From NCBI GenBank assembly GCA_943736015.1, contig OX031064.1, positions 29,759,361 through 29,823,360 on the forward strand: 64,000 nt of DNA, read 5' to 3'. How positions within the stretch are numbered: position 1 is the first letter of the stretch; each line of letters opens with the position of its first letter. Positions 1 to 9,050 of this stretch are shown here, in pieces. A model generated the notes under the pieces. The model searched no databases and was not told where the DNA came from. It saw nothing but the letters and a program-made list of their open reading frames with translations. The DNA comes from Tridacna crocea (taxonomy: Eukaryota > Mollusca > Bivalvia > Cardiida > Cardiidae). The position numbers were made by a program, and so were the translations under genes.

Positions 1-60
1 ACTTCTATTACTAAAACTTCCACTTCTGCTACCACTTTTACTACAACCTTTAATATTGGG

Positions 61-290
61 GTCCTGCGCGGCTCAGTGTTAAAGTGTAGGACTCGTGACC
101 AGGGAGAACCGGGGTTAGAGCCTCAATGGCTCCACTGGGGCTTTCGTGAGAGTGTCCTTGGGCAAGACACTTCAGAGCCCAGGTCGAGCACTTGCGAAAC
201 CCAGGAAACGCATGAGTATGTGAGCTGTCGCTGTGATATGACTGAAATAATGTTGAAAGGGGCGTAAAACACCATACAGTCTTCCAGTCT
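61..290 (+). mobile_element. tRNA-derived SINE, diverged copy
   Basis: A tRNA-like head (GGCTCAGTG as a decayed A box, GGGTTAGAGCC as a decayed B box) leads into a body that ends GATATGACTGAAATAATG, then GTTGAAAGGGGCGTAAAACA. The same tail closes the SINEs near 2028, 11085, 26036 and 43066. No coding potential. Confidence 0.65.
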
Positions 291-384
291 TACCTTCGCT
301 TCTGCAGGGGGCTTAATGAGGACACAGCTCAAGCCGCGTTATCGGACTCGGACCAGCAGTAAATATTATACCTTTACCACTGAT

Positions 385-594
385 TTAACTCTATACCACA
401 CAATCCAAACTTTTAACGACCCTGAGAAAGATGCCTATCGAAAACATTGTGGGAAAAAGGAGAAAATGCTGGTCACCAGCATTTTCTCCTTTTTCTCACA
501 GAAATCACTGTATTAACAAGATTTAAATCTGTTGTCTGCAGATGCTTTGAATTTGGTCCTGCCCCAAAAATTCGTTGTTTGGTAAAGAGTTACC
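385..594 (-). mobile_element. Fam-A MITE, decayed
   Basis: Starts TTAACTCTATACCACACAAT and has the ATGCTGGTCACCAGCAT hairpin tip, but the outer right half of the hairpin is degraded and the right end reads GAGTTAC instead of TTAA. Confidence 0.8.
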
Positions 595-678
595 AAACAG
601 AGCGAGGTAGGACTGAGCAAGGACTGACTTACGGACTTACCTTACAGCTATACGAGTCATACCCTGACAAAAGGGGGT

Positions 679-907
679 TTAACCCATTACCAAACGACAA
701 TATTTTAGGCTTGTCCAAATTGAAAGCATTTGCAGACGACATAATAAAAGTGCCTGAAAATTTGAAATTTCTTTTGTGAAAAGTAGAAAACATTGTGGGA
801 AAAGGAGAAAATGCTGGTAACCAGCATTTTCTCCTTTTCCCACAATGTTTTCTAAAGGCCTCTTTCTCAGGGTCGTCAAAAGTAAGGATTGTGTGGTAAT
901 GGGTTAA
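679..907 (+). mobile_element. Fam-A MITE (TTAA, piggyBac-like), intact reference copy
   Basis: 229 bp bounded by TTAA at 679-682 and 904-907. Terminal inverted repeats are CCCATTACCAAACGAC on the left and the reverse complement of GTGTGGTAATGGG on the right. A long arm (ATTGAAAGCATTTGCAGACG) precedes a central near-perfect palindrome of about 70 bp, from GTAGAAAACATTGTGGGA to TCCCACAATGTTTTCTA, with almost no loop. TTAA duplication plus CCC-type ends are typical of piggyBac-superfamily MITEs; no transposase is present, so the class assignment is inference. Confidence 0.9.
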
Positions 908-1284
908 GGTAAGACCTGTGTAATGGAAAAAATCTATTTCCACAAAAATATCATCCTTCAAAATTAGCTATAATTAGAAATGAGTATTACTGAACTACTT
1001 TCACCGATTCATTTTTCTTTCCATTTTTTCGTTCTTTTAATGCTCATTTTATAAATCTAAAACCACTACATTCTCAATTCAAAAAGATATAATAATTACC
1101 TCCCTTTTCAACTAACAAAAGTATCAAAAAATAATTTCAAGATAAACATAAACGTAATTTCTGATCCGTTAGAAAAGTGCAAAAATATTATTTCTGCATA
1201 AATCCTTAGTTATCCTTATTTATCAACCAATTAGAATTTTTGCCCCATGTTCACCGGAAGTGCATTACACAGGTCTTACCTTAA
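904..1284. mobile_element. Fam-P TTAA element (MITE-like)
   Basis: Inverted ends GGTAAGACCTGTGTAATG (from 908) and its complement CATTACACAGGTCTTACC (ending 1280) are each flanked by TTAA (904-907, 1281-1284). The interior is AT-rich and non-coding. The left TTAA is the same four bases that end the Fam-A copy at 679-907. Only copy seen in the window. Confidence 0.75.
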
Positions 1285-1354
1285 TGCACCTCCTTGATAC
1301 ATTACACTAAGCAAGTCGTCAAATAAATATGGATCCATAAAATCCATTTTGTCC

Positions 1355-1708
1355 CATTATCTCCCGCTATAAATATTCTATAAATACTCATCTATCTAAT
1401 TTGGGCATCCTGGGTACAGAACCGAGCCACTTTCCCACGCGACAACCGTTACTTTTAATTTCAAACTAAAATAAACGTTTACTCAATAAAACGCTACCTA
1501 GTGCAATTCACTCAGCTATGATCTGCAGTTTAGAGAAATATGGAGCTAAAGCAGGTCTCATTTCTCCTCAAACGTATTGAAAAAAGCTATGTTCTACATT
1601 GCTACTTTATAGAGCGTAATATTACAGTCTGCCCGCTTTCAGGGCTACTGATGCGTCATATGTGTAAGATAGTCGAATCTTCGAAGAATATGACATGCGC
1701 ATACAACG
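1355..1708 (+). mobile_element. Fam-B non-autonomous DNA element with 9-bp TSD
   Basis: Begins CATTATCTCCCGCTA and ends CATACAACG. Exact 9-bp direct repeats ATTTTGTCC flank it (1346-1354 and 1709-1717). The ends form only a weak inverted repeat (CATTATCTCC against CGTTGTCTGC). A 9-bp TSD fits Mutator-like elements, but superfamily is unproven. Other copies are near 7408, 22406, 37760, 49495 (-), 53190 (-) and 54423. Confidence 0.8.
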
Positions 1709-1769
1709 ATTTTGTCCATCAACCGTCTGGAACACAGGGCAGAGTTGTCCTTCGGCATGGATATAATTT

Positions 1770-1885
1770 ACAAAAAGCAAATAGTCTCGATACGGGTCAG
1801 CCTGCGCAAACTGCGCAGGATGACCCGTGTCGATACTTTTTGCAGATGCTCTTTACCCCTTTTTCACAGAACACAGCTCATATAA
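1770..1885. mobile_element. Fam-C hairpin element
   Basis: Core GGTCAGCCTGCGCAAACTGC followed by GCAGGATGACCCGTGTCGAT forms a GC-rich stem. The right arm runs ACTTTTTGCAGATGCTCTTT to TTTTTCACAGAACACAGCTC. The left arm is less well kept. Confidence 0.7.
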
Positions 1886-2027
1886 TTATGTGTTCGCTGC
1901 AAATTAATTGGCAATATAATCATTACTGCTTAATATTAATCGCATCAAGTGGCGTATCAAATATCATAATTATTCTTCTATCCTTATCTGTAATAAGCTT
2001 CTAAATAGTAATGATAACAGTGTGATA

Positions 2028-2318
2028 GTTTGGTGTTTAACCGATTTCAACATTATTTCAGTTATATCGCGGCGGCCTATCCAAGCGTTCCTGGAGTCTC
2101 TTTTACCAATACTTCGCACAGTTTTCCTTCGAAGCCACTGGCACATAATCATCGTCGAGACAATGGTCAGCGGTGGGAGAGGAATGAATCCGTTAGCAGT
2201 GACCATCATCAATCCTTGGGAAGAAATTGGCCGAGCCAGGGGGTCGTAGCCAGGGATCGAACCCTGGACCCCGTGTCCTCAAGTCCTGCACGCTACCGGC
2301 TGAGCTACAGGGGCTCGG
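2028..2318 (-). mobile_element. tRNA-derived SINE, near complete
   Basis: On the minus strand the head reads GCCCCTGTAGCTCAGCCGG (good A box) and GGTCCAGGGTTCGATCCCTG (good B box), then a body with GATTGATGATGGTCA and the tail CGATATAACTGAAATAATG. The tRNA-like 5' end makes it a Pol III-type SINE rather than a functional tRNA gene: the head continues directly into SINE body and no terminator follows. Confidence 0.8.
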
Positions 2319-2598
2319 CGCATTTAATATACATGTATACACATCAAAACAATCGATAAGTTGACAATATGAGGGAAAAGTTGTTAAACTTTCACAACAT
2401 ATATTACGGATGTTTAAGCGCATCCATATTGCGCATGTGTTTTTATCATGGGGAGTGTGAATCAAAAGTGCGTCTTTTCAAACTAAATAGATGTAGATGC
2501 GTTAGGTAGATGCACGGATGACTCTGGAATTCCTCCATGCTTAACAATAAATGCCACCCTCCAGCTTTCTCCACCGTCGGCATTTCGTGCATCACTGT

Positions 2599-2805
2599 TC
2601 TTACGAACACAGTCCGTAATAAAGAAACAAATGAATAAATATATGGCAGAGGTGAGGGACTGGGTAGGATTCGAACCATTGAACGCCCGGACGAAAGGCC
2701 AATACCTTAACAACTGAGCTAAAGAGATATCTCCCCAACGCAGTGGTTAGCTATTGTATTTAAACTAGGACAATGGCATGCATGAAGGAGTGGTCTTCCG
2801 TAACA
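2599..2805 (-). repeat. TRIM 3' LTR with tRNA-like segment
   Basis: Starts TGTTACGGAAGACC on the minus strand and ends TTCGTAAGA. Contains TTTAAATACAATA, an A-box-like TAGCTCAGTTGTTAAGG and a B-box-like GGTTCGAATCC, as in the three other LTRs of this family. Confidence 0.8.
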
Positions 2806-2808
2806 CAT

Positions 2809-2944
2809 TCCCTTTCACCTTTTGTCACAATGTTTTCTATGCCATCAAAAGGTGTCATATACACATAAGAAATGGCTTCATCCTTGCTGTTATTTAGGGT
2901 CAATTAGAGATACCATAGAAATACCTTATGGGGTAAAGAGTCAA
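2809..2944 (+). mobile_element. Half Fam-A3 MITE inside the TRIM
   Basis: Matches 8361-8470: CACAATGTTTTCTATGCCAT through CCTTATGGGGTAAAGAG. It stops in the hairpin at the left and at TCAA (a mutated TTAA, 2941-2944) at the right. In the intact TRIM the same spot reads GACTTTAAGAGGGGG, so the insertion used that TTAA. Confidence 0.75.
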
Positions 2945-3029
2945 AGTCATCATTTATTGATGAATAAAAGCCTTATTAAGCAGAAACTCCGTTTTTGGAC
3001 AACAACTGGGATTAATGGCTCAATGGCCA

Positions 3030-3047
3030 ATCCCGGACGAGCCCCCA
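3030..3047 (-). other. Primer binding site of TRIM (tRNA-Pro type)
   Basis: TGGGGGCTCGTCCGGGAT on the minus strand, directly after the LTR end, identical to the copy at 63062-63079. This is the classic sequence complementary to the 3' end of tRNA-Pro. Confidence 0.85.
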
Positions 3048-3242
3048 GCTTACAAACAATTCCGTAACAAAGAAACAAATGAACAAATGCATAGCAGAAA
3101 TAAGGAGCCGGGCAGGATTCGAACCCTAAAACGCCCGGACGATAGGCCAATACCTTAACCACTGAGCCAAAGAGACGCAGTGGTTAGGTATTGTATTTAA
3201 ATCGTGACAAAGCCATGCTTGAAGCGGGGGTCTCCCATAACA
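3048..3242 (-). repeat. TRIM 5' LTR with tRNA-like segment
   Basis: Starts TGTTATGGGAGACC and ends TTTGTAAGC on the minus strand, 195 bp. It carries TTTGGCTCAGTGGTTAAGG and GGGTTCGAATCC. About a dozen bases before the A box are missing relative to the other LTRs. Confidence 0.8.
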
Positions 3243-3514
3243 CTAGTCAACATACGTATAAATGTTATAATCTTGGCTACGCCTATGCGCGGCTCGTGCA
3301 GTTTGGTGTTGACTCTAGTGTCCGCAAAAACGTCTCGAGTCAGGTTTAACAAAGTAAGGGTTAAGTTGCCGGTTTGTCAAGGATTAAGTTACACCGTTAA
3401 TGATGCTTATTAGCTGATGATTTACGCTGATTTAACACTTAGTAGTGTATTTTTATTAATTTTGCGTTGACATATCGTTTTCCCTCTACTAGTCATTCGA
3501 CCCAATAACACACA

Positions 3515-3725
3515 AGAGTTTGTAATTTTCCAAATTAAAAGCATTTGCAGACAGCGAGTTACAAGCAGCTAAAATGATGAAATTATATTTCTGAAGAATT
3601 GAAAACGTTGCGAGAAAAGAAGAAAATGCTGGTAACCAGCGTTTTCTTCTTTTTCCTCACAACGTTTTCAAAGATTTTTATCCTCAAAATGGTGAAAAGA
3701 CAGTATTGTTGGATAAAGGATGTAA
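3515..3725 (+). mobile_element. Fam-A MITE, decayed
   Basis: Keeps the AAAAGCATTTGCAGACAGCG arm and a hairpin with AACGTTGCGAGAAAAGAAGA paired to its counterpart (TTCTTCTTTTTCCTC, ACAACGTT). Both arms share changes against the family norm (GAAGA/TCTTC, AACG/CGTT). Confidence 0.7.
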
Positions 3726-4391
3726 CAGTGCAAATGTATTCTAAACTACAATATCATGATTAAACGGATCATTTTATCTGGAAAATGACACATACTTTTT
3801 TTCTGAATTAATTAATATATTAATTAAAAAACAACTAATACAAACTAAGATCATTTATACTGTTGTGGATTACACCATATTTGTCATGATGCGACACGCT
3901 TGATCACAGAGGTTTCACACCCTATGTTGAGAAAAACGAAGCAAAATGATAGCCGAATTTTTTTTTATTACAAGCTCTTCATTTTCCCCCCCAAACATTC
4001 AATCAAAAATGACTTTATAAGCGATGTTTTTAGAGATTACACCCAATTTTATACCTATGGGACGGTTAGTCTGATTAGTCGTAATAATAATAGCAGGCAA
4101 GTCAATCATATACATGTCAACTAAAAGTTGAACTATATGAAATATATTGTATAGATTTGCTGAAAGCACTACACGCATAAGTCATTTTCCCTGACATACG
4201 TGCTCTAAAATTACAACATGTCACTATTATTGTTGCTGAGATTCACCATAGATGCCATTTATATTCCAAAAAACTTCCTAAACCTACATGTCCAGAGTAC
4301 CTTCTTTATATGTCTTTTTATTTTGTTTCATTTTTTTCAGTATACCTACTGTTCTGCAGACAAATATATGTGTAGCACTGTCAAGTAAAAC
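3726..4391. other. No recognisable feature
   Basis: AT-rich DNA with poly-A/T runs. I see no motif-bearing reading frame or repeat shared with the rest of the window. Confidence 0.5.
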
Positions 4392-4944
4392 TTAAAGGTG
4401 GCCCTTAAGATTTTGGGACGAACATTTTACAAAAATACAAAGAAATCATTCTTTTAACTCCCAAAGCCTTTTTATTTCCATTCATAAAACCCCAGTAGTC
4501 GAAAACCATCTGACAACAAGAGAAATTAGAGATTTACTACAGTCCAGGTAGACACCGACGAGAAACACAGTCTATTTTTACATGAGCAACTCCCTCATTG
4601 ACATACCGGAAATATACAGACAAAGCTTCAAACATAGCGTACGAAGAATACATTATGGAAAATCATTACATGTTGGTTATGTTATGGAATTTAAGCGTCA
4701 TTAGTCACGTGCCAGTCACTTAACATTTCCACATTGCTTTCTTTTTTAATTTTTGGCGCGAAATCTAAAAATAGCTTAAGAGGCTACGTAGCCTTTTAAG
4801 GGAATACCATCAAAAAACATTTTTTTCGTAATTTTATGATTCTTAATTATTGATGATTTGTATTGTTTTTTCATATTGATTTCAGTGATATATATATATT
4901 TCTTAATTTGGTGGGATGTGAAAGACCTAAATACCCACCTTTAA
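4392..4944 (+). mobile_element. Fam-H TTAA element, ~553 bp
   Basis: TTAA at 4392-4395 and 4941-4944 bracket inverted ends AGGTGGCCCTTAAGATTTT (left) and a right end whose complement reads AGGTGGGTATTTAGG. The interior is non-coding and matches, on the opposite strand, 43657-44206 over essentially its full length (for example CAAAGCTTCAAACATAGCGT against the complement of ACGCTATGTTTGAAGCTTCG). Confidence 0.85.
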
Positions 4945-5296
4945 ATTATATTAAACAAACTTTTGACTTTGCTGAACGTAAGTGCTGCACACATATATTG
5001 TATAATGTAGGTCCTTTTACCGTCTGTCATACTCTTTAGATCTCGTATTATCTTATGTTTATGGATGAATTTTGTGACTATGTACAACTGTCTCGTAATA
5101 AACATTTGTTCTGTTCTGTTCATGTCATTATGGATCAATACAGTCTATTTCGTCGCGCTTGTCCTTTGGCATATAGATCTAGAGCTAGAAAGTTTATGAA
5201 TTGTACAAAAGTTTCGATTCAGGATATCTATCTTTATCCTTTGGCTCGGAAGTTTCTACGTAAGTTTGTTATTCTATCATGGATATGAATCCAGAA

Positions 5297-5570
5297 ATTT
5301 GTGACCTGTCGCACGGAAAGGGACATTCTGGGCGTTCACCACATCAATAAGATGAAAAACTGATCAATCATGGTGCAAGTCAATTAAAGTTGATAGTTCT
5401 TAAATGATTGTATAACTAGGTAGAATGACTACTTCTTAAACAGAAAATATAATAAAAGCGAAAAGTGTCGACCCTGGTCAGCCTGCGCAATCCGCGCAGT
5501 CTGACCAGGGCTGAAACGTTTCGCAGTTCCCAGAAGCTCCCTTCTTGAGTGACGGGTCTCAAATTTTGAA
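5297..5570. mobile_element. Fam-C hairpin element (long form)
   Basis: Centre GGTCAGCCTGCGCAATCC, then GCGCAGTCTGACCAGGGC. Outer ends are inverted: GTCGCACGGAAAGGGACATT at left and, as complement, ACCCGTCACTCAAGAAGGGA at right, both followed inward by TTCTGGG. Confidence 0.65.
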
Positions 5571-5665
5571 AATGAAAGGTGGCTTTTTGAACTTTAATTA
5601 AAAAGAAGATTCATCCCTGGAAGAGAGTCGATGTTATTAACAGAATCATATCTTGTTCATATCTT

Positions 5666-5887
5666 ATAACCCAAACGCCAAATTTTGGACTCTTTCAAAC
5701 CAAAAGAGTTTGCAGACGACAGTTTTGGATTTGGAGAAAATGACAGAAAGTTCTTAAAAAGGGTAGAAAACACTGTGGGAAAATGAGAAATTGCTCGTTA
5801 CGAGCAATTTCTCCTTTTCCCACAGTGTTTTCAAAAGACTTTTCCTGCAGACACGTAAAAACCAGGGCTTGTTTGGGAAAGTGTTAA
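5666..5887 (+). mobile_element. Fam-A2 MITE (GCTCG tip)
   Basis: Same plan as Fam-A, but the hairpin tip is AAATTGCTCGTTACGAGCAA instead of the CTGG/CCAG tip. Left end ATAACCCAAACGCC (degenerate TTAA), right end GGGAAAGTGTTAA. Stem arms CACTGTGGGAAAATGAGAAA and TTTCTCCTTTTCCCACAGTG pair well. Confidence 0.8.
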
Positions 5888-5956
5888 AGTGCCTTGCACA
5901 ACTATAGTTGTCTTTGTGGCATGTATATCTCAAGACCAGACTCTACAAAACATAGT

Positions 5957-6080
5957 ATAGGCATGTCTACATTTTTTACCAATCACAGTTTTCTATTTAT
6001 TCATATTCTATGAGTACCAAAAAAAAGTAGGTCAAAAGTCAGCACATTCAATAACGTCGGAAAAAGGATGTTGAAACGGT
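5957..6080 (+). repeat. Fam-G dispersed repeat fragment
   Basis: CATGTCTACATTTTTTACCA followed by ATCACAGTTTTCTATTTATT recurs at 28775-28890 and, more diverged, at 52555-52680. Function and full boundaries unknown. Confidence 0.6.
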
Positions 6081-6263
6081 TTAAAACCGGCCACGTAGAA
6101 AAATAATCTGAAAACATGAAAGCTTTAGGTATTAAAGGGAAGCAACTTGAACGTGTCCATTGGTACACTTTAACTATTTACCTCTCTTGATAGAAAAAAA
6201 TATCAAGCCATTTTCTTAGAAACTGTCCAGATCATAATACATTTCAGTGATAAAAAGAATTAA

Positions 6264-6776
6264 CAAGTTGGCTTCTTTTATTGTATTGAAATAAAAAGCC
6301 AATGATCTATTTGAAAACATTGATCAATGTTTTCAAATAGATCATTGGCTTTTAATTTCAATACATTTTGGTACATGTAAGCAAATAAGTGGAAACGTCA
6401 TGAATATGTTCGACTTGACGGTTATTTGGCCTTCTTGTCGCGTTTTCAAGTCGCATGATCTTGTCCAGCAGCAGTCTTCTTTCTCTTTCTTAACGAAATT
6501 ATTCTTATATTTTCTTCTGCTTAGATTTATTTACTTAATGAGAGATTACAATTATTTTAGGGGTCATTTGCAGCCATGGCAAATTAATGTAACAAATATT
6601 TTTCTGAAATTCGTCTTATAAGAATAAACACGTTATTTCCTGTTTCGGTTATTTGATTTCGATCTATTTACAAAACCATGACGAAACAGACTGTGTACAA
6701 GAACAATTTCGCAAGAAAAATGGATTTAGACAGCAAATTCTGTGACAGTCTGCCTTTTAAACTCACCACTGTTGCA
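6264..6776 (+). repeat. Fam-F dispersed repeat with 84-bp hairpin
   Basis: Aligns with 53929-54422 (shared AAGTTGGCTTCTTT, CATTTGCAGCCATGGCAAAT, CAGTCTGCCTTTTAAACTCA). At 6282-6365 it carries a near-perfect inverted repeat centred on AACATTGATCAATGTT. The other copy has lost one hairpin arm. Confidence 0.75.
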
Positions 6777-6959
6777 GAGGTCTGATGATGATAGAGTAGT
6801 GTCTGTATTTAAAGTTTCGCCTGCTTTTTGTACATAGAATCGTAGCTTGAGCTTATTGCTCAATTTTCATTGTACTCGTACTTGGAAAGTAAGGCCCTCT
6901 TTGAAGTTGGAAGGAGAATCAAGAGGAATAACTCTAAATATACGTTTCTCATTATATAG

Positions 6960-7090
6960 AGCCATTCAGATTAAGTAGTTTACCTTTACTTTTACACTGT
7001 GCAGCGAAACGTTAATTCCTTTCCTTCATTAACAATGTCGATCAAGATCAGACTGCACAGAATTTATCTGATCTTGTATAAAGAATGTCA
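6960..7090. mobile_element. Fam-E remnant
   Basis: GATCAAGATCAGACTGCACA and a partial return arm TTATCTGATCTTGTATA keep the Fam-E core. The termini are not preserved. Confidence 0.5.
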
Positions 7091-7194
7091 AATCCTTTTG
7101 TACGGACACTCGGACAAAATAGAACCTTGAATTTACGATATCTAGGCAATTTCATCCCGACTGAGGATGCTCGTTGTATTTAGTTGACTTTTTA

Positions 7195-7340
7195 CCAAAT
7201 AACCCTGAGGAAGAAGGTCTTTGAAAATATAGTGGAAAAAGGAGAAAATGCTCTGGTCACCATGTTTTCTTCTTGACAATATTCAGACTATTTCATCCAG
7301 AATGTCAAAGATTAAGGTTCGTTTGAAGGAGTGTTAGTAA
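7195..7340 (-). mobile_element. Fam-A fragment
   Basis: CCCTGAGGAAGAAGGTCTTT, then GAAAATATAGTGG and AAAGGAGAAAATGCT match the Fam-A short arm and half hairpin. The rest is decayed. Confidence 0.5.
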
Positions 7341-7344
7341 TTTT

Positions 7345-7792
7345 AGATGGCCAGCCGTGAGGATCGAACCCACACCCGCAAGTTACTCGAAACATCATGT
7401 TCACGAGCATTATCTCCCGTTAGATGGCATTCTATAAATACTCATCTATCTCATTTGGGCATCCTGGGTACAGAACCGAACCACTTTCCTATGCGACAAC
7501 CGTTACTTTGAATTTCAAACTAAAATAAATGTTTACTCAATAAAACGCTACCTCGTGCAATTCACTCAGCTATGATCAGCAGTCTAGAGAAATCTGGGGC
7601 TAAAGCAGATCTCGTTTCTCCTCAAACGTATTGATAAAAGCTTTTTTCTACATTACTATTTTATAGAGCATAATATTACAGTCAGCCCGCTTTTGGGGCT
7701 AGTGATGCGTTATATAAGACAGTCGAATCTTCGACATGCGCAGACAACGCGTTCACGAGTCCTACGCTCTACTGATTGAGCTATGCCGCTGT
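7345..7792 (-). mobile_element. tRNA-like SINE head split by Fam-B
   Basis: The minus strand reads CGGCATAGCTCAATCAGTAG (A box) and, beyond the inserted Fam-B, GTTCGATCC (B box region). The two halves rejoin cleanly when 7408-7759 is removed. Confidence 0.65.
7408..7749 (+). mobile_element. Fam-B element inserted in a tRNA-like SINE
   Basis: CATTATCTCCCGTTAGATGG to GCAGACAACG, flanked by GTTCACGAG at 7399-7407 and 7751-7759 (one extra base precedes the second copy). Interior matches 1355-1708 closely. Confidence 0.85.
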
Positions 7793-8027
7793 ACATAATG
7801 CAGAAAAATGACCCCCAGTATAAAATGACCCCGGATCATTTCTCGACGTAGAGGAATGACCCATAGGTCATTTTTCGACGTAGAAAAATGACCCGGGTCA
7901 TTATTCTACGTCGAGAAATGACCCGGGGGTCATTTCTCGACGTCGAGAAATGACCCATGGGTTATTATTCTACGTCGAGAAATGACCGTAGGTCATTTTG
8001 TAATGGGGGTCATTTCTCTGCATTACA
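7793..8027. mobile_element. Ladder element of alternating palindromes (AAATGACCC type)
   Basis: Ends form an inverted repeat: TAATGCAGARAAATGACCCC at left and, as complement, TGTAATGCAGAGAAATGACC at right. Between them two palindromes alternate about every 34 bp: AAATGACCCGGGTCATT-like and TCTCGACGTCGAGA-like. Non-coding. A shorter relative lies at 16797-16971. Confidence 0.8.
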
Positions 8028-8243
8028 CCGGCTGCTCAGACAGAATGGACCTTATTGGACTGATACTCTTGCATGCTATCATGTAGAATGGCGATGCATT
8101 AAGCCCCGTTTTGTTTGAGCACGTCTCGAATCCTTTTCACAAGAAAGAATAGCTTTGAGAATACTTACAGTGCACTTTCAGGTAAAAGAAAGAAAACAAC
8201 GTGGAGCAATCTCAGTAAAGTAAGTAATGTTGTCACAGCTTGG

Positions 8244-8472
8244 TTAATCCTTTACTCCATAGATACTCATTTCTAAGCATTGCTTGTAGGAGCCTTTGGA
8301 AAACATTGTGGCAAAAGGTGAAATTGCTCGTCACGAGCAATTTCACCTTTTGCCACAATGTTTTCTATGCCATCAAAAGGTGTCATATATACATAGGAAA
8401 CGGCTTCATCCTTGTTGCTATTTAGGGTCAGTTAGGGATACCATAGAAATGCCTTATGGGGTAAAGGATTGC
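8244..8472 (-). mobile_element. Fam-A3 MITE, full copy
   Basis: Left TTAATCCTTTACTCCATA, right CTTATGGGGTAAAGGATT. Hairpin tip AAATTGCTCGTCACGAGCAA with stem CATTGTGGCAAAAGGTG paired to CACCTTTTGCCACAATG. The long arm (GGTGTCATATATACATAGGA) differs from ordinary Fam-A, so this is a distinct subfamily with the same hairpin plan. Confidence 0.8.
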
Positions 8473-8554
8473 GTGAGTCAATGTCTAGCCATTCAATTGA
8501 AAGGTGTTTCCTTTACAAGTAAACGAAAAAGGGCAAAGAGTTTTCAGTAATAAC

Positions 8555-8650
8555 CCTTAGACTGATCAGCGAAACGGGCAGACCCTTTGCTGACAGTGTA
8601 GATCAATATCAGACTGCACAGAACGTGCAGTCTGATCTGGAATTTTAAAT
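8555..8650 (-). mobile_element. Fam-E, partial
   Basis: GACAGTGTAGATCAATATCA, GACTGCACAGAACGTGCAGT and CTGATCTGGAA give the hairpin core. The end after the core is missing. Confidence 0.65.
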
Positions 8651-8822
8651 TACAGTATATAAATATCGAGATTTTGTCGGCGAACAGAACTTTGGAATCT
8701 GAGTACTTTGCTTTTTACTGTCGGCTTAAACATATTATTTGAATTATTAGCAGTTCAAGGAATTTATTTGAAGAGAAGGGAGATGGGTATTGAGAAAGAA
8801 GGAAATGGAGGAGGAGAGGTAG

Positions 8823-9050
8823 TTAACCCATTACCACACAATCCCTACTTTTTACGCCCCTTAGAAAGAAACCTTTAGAAAACATGTGGGAAAAGGAGAA
8901 AATGCCGGAAACCAGCATTTTCTCCTTTTCCCACAATGTTTTCTACCCTTCACAAAACAATTTTCAAATTTTCAGTCACTTTTATTTTGTCGTCTGCAAA
9001 TGCTTTCGATTTGGACAAGTCTGAAATATTGTTGTTTGGTAATGAGTTAA
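8823..9050 (-). mobile_element. Fam-A MITE, intact
   Basis: TTAACCCATTACCACACAAT to GTTTGGTAATGAGTTAA with TTAA at both ends. The right TTAA abuts the tetranucleotide array that begins at 9051. Confidence 0.9.

Larger units (their letters stand above)
2599..3242 (-). mobile_element. TRIM retrotransposon, older copy carrying a MITE insertion
   Basis: Read on the minus strand: 5' LTR (3242-3048), primer binding site (3047-3030), short interior to about 2945, a half Fam-A3 MITE (2944-2809), then 3' LTR (2805-2599). It is the same family as 62854-63385. The LTRs differ from each other by many substitutions and an 11-13 nt gap, so it is much older. No gag or pol reading frame exists; mobility would depend on a related autonomous element. 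Confidence 0.8.

Noticed and set aside
2239-2318. tRNA gene on the minus strand
   Set aside because: Good A and B boxes, but the sequence runs straight into SINE body and tail shared with other copies, so it is a SINE head.
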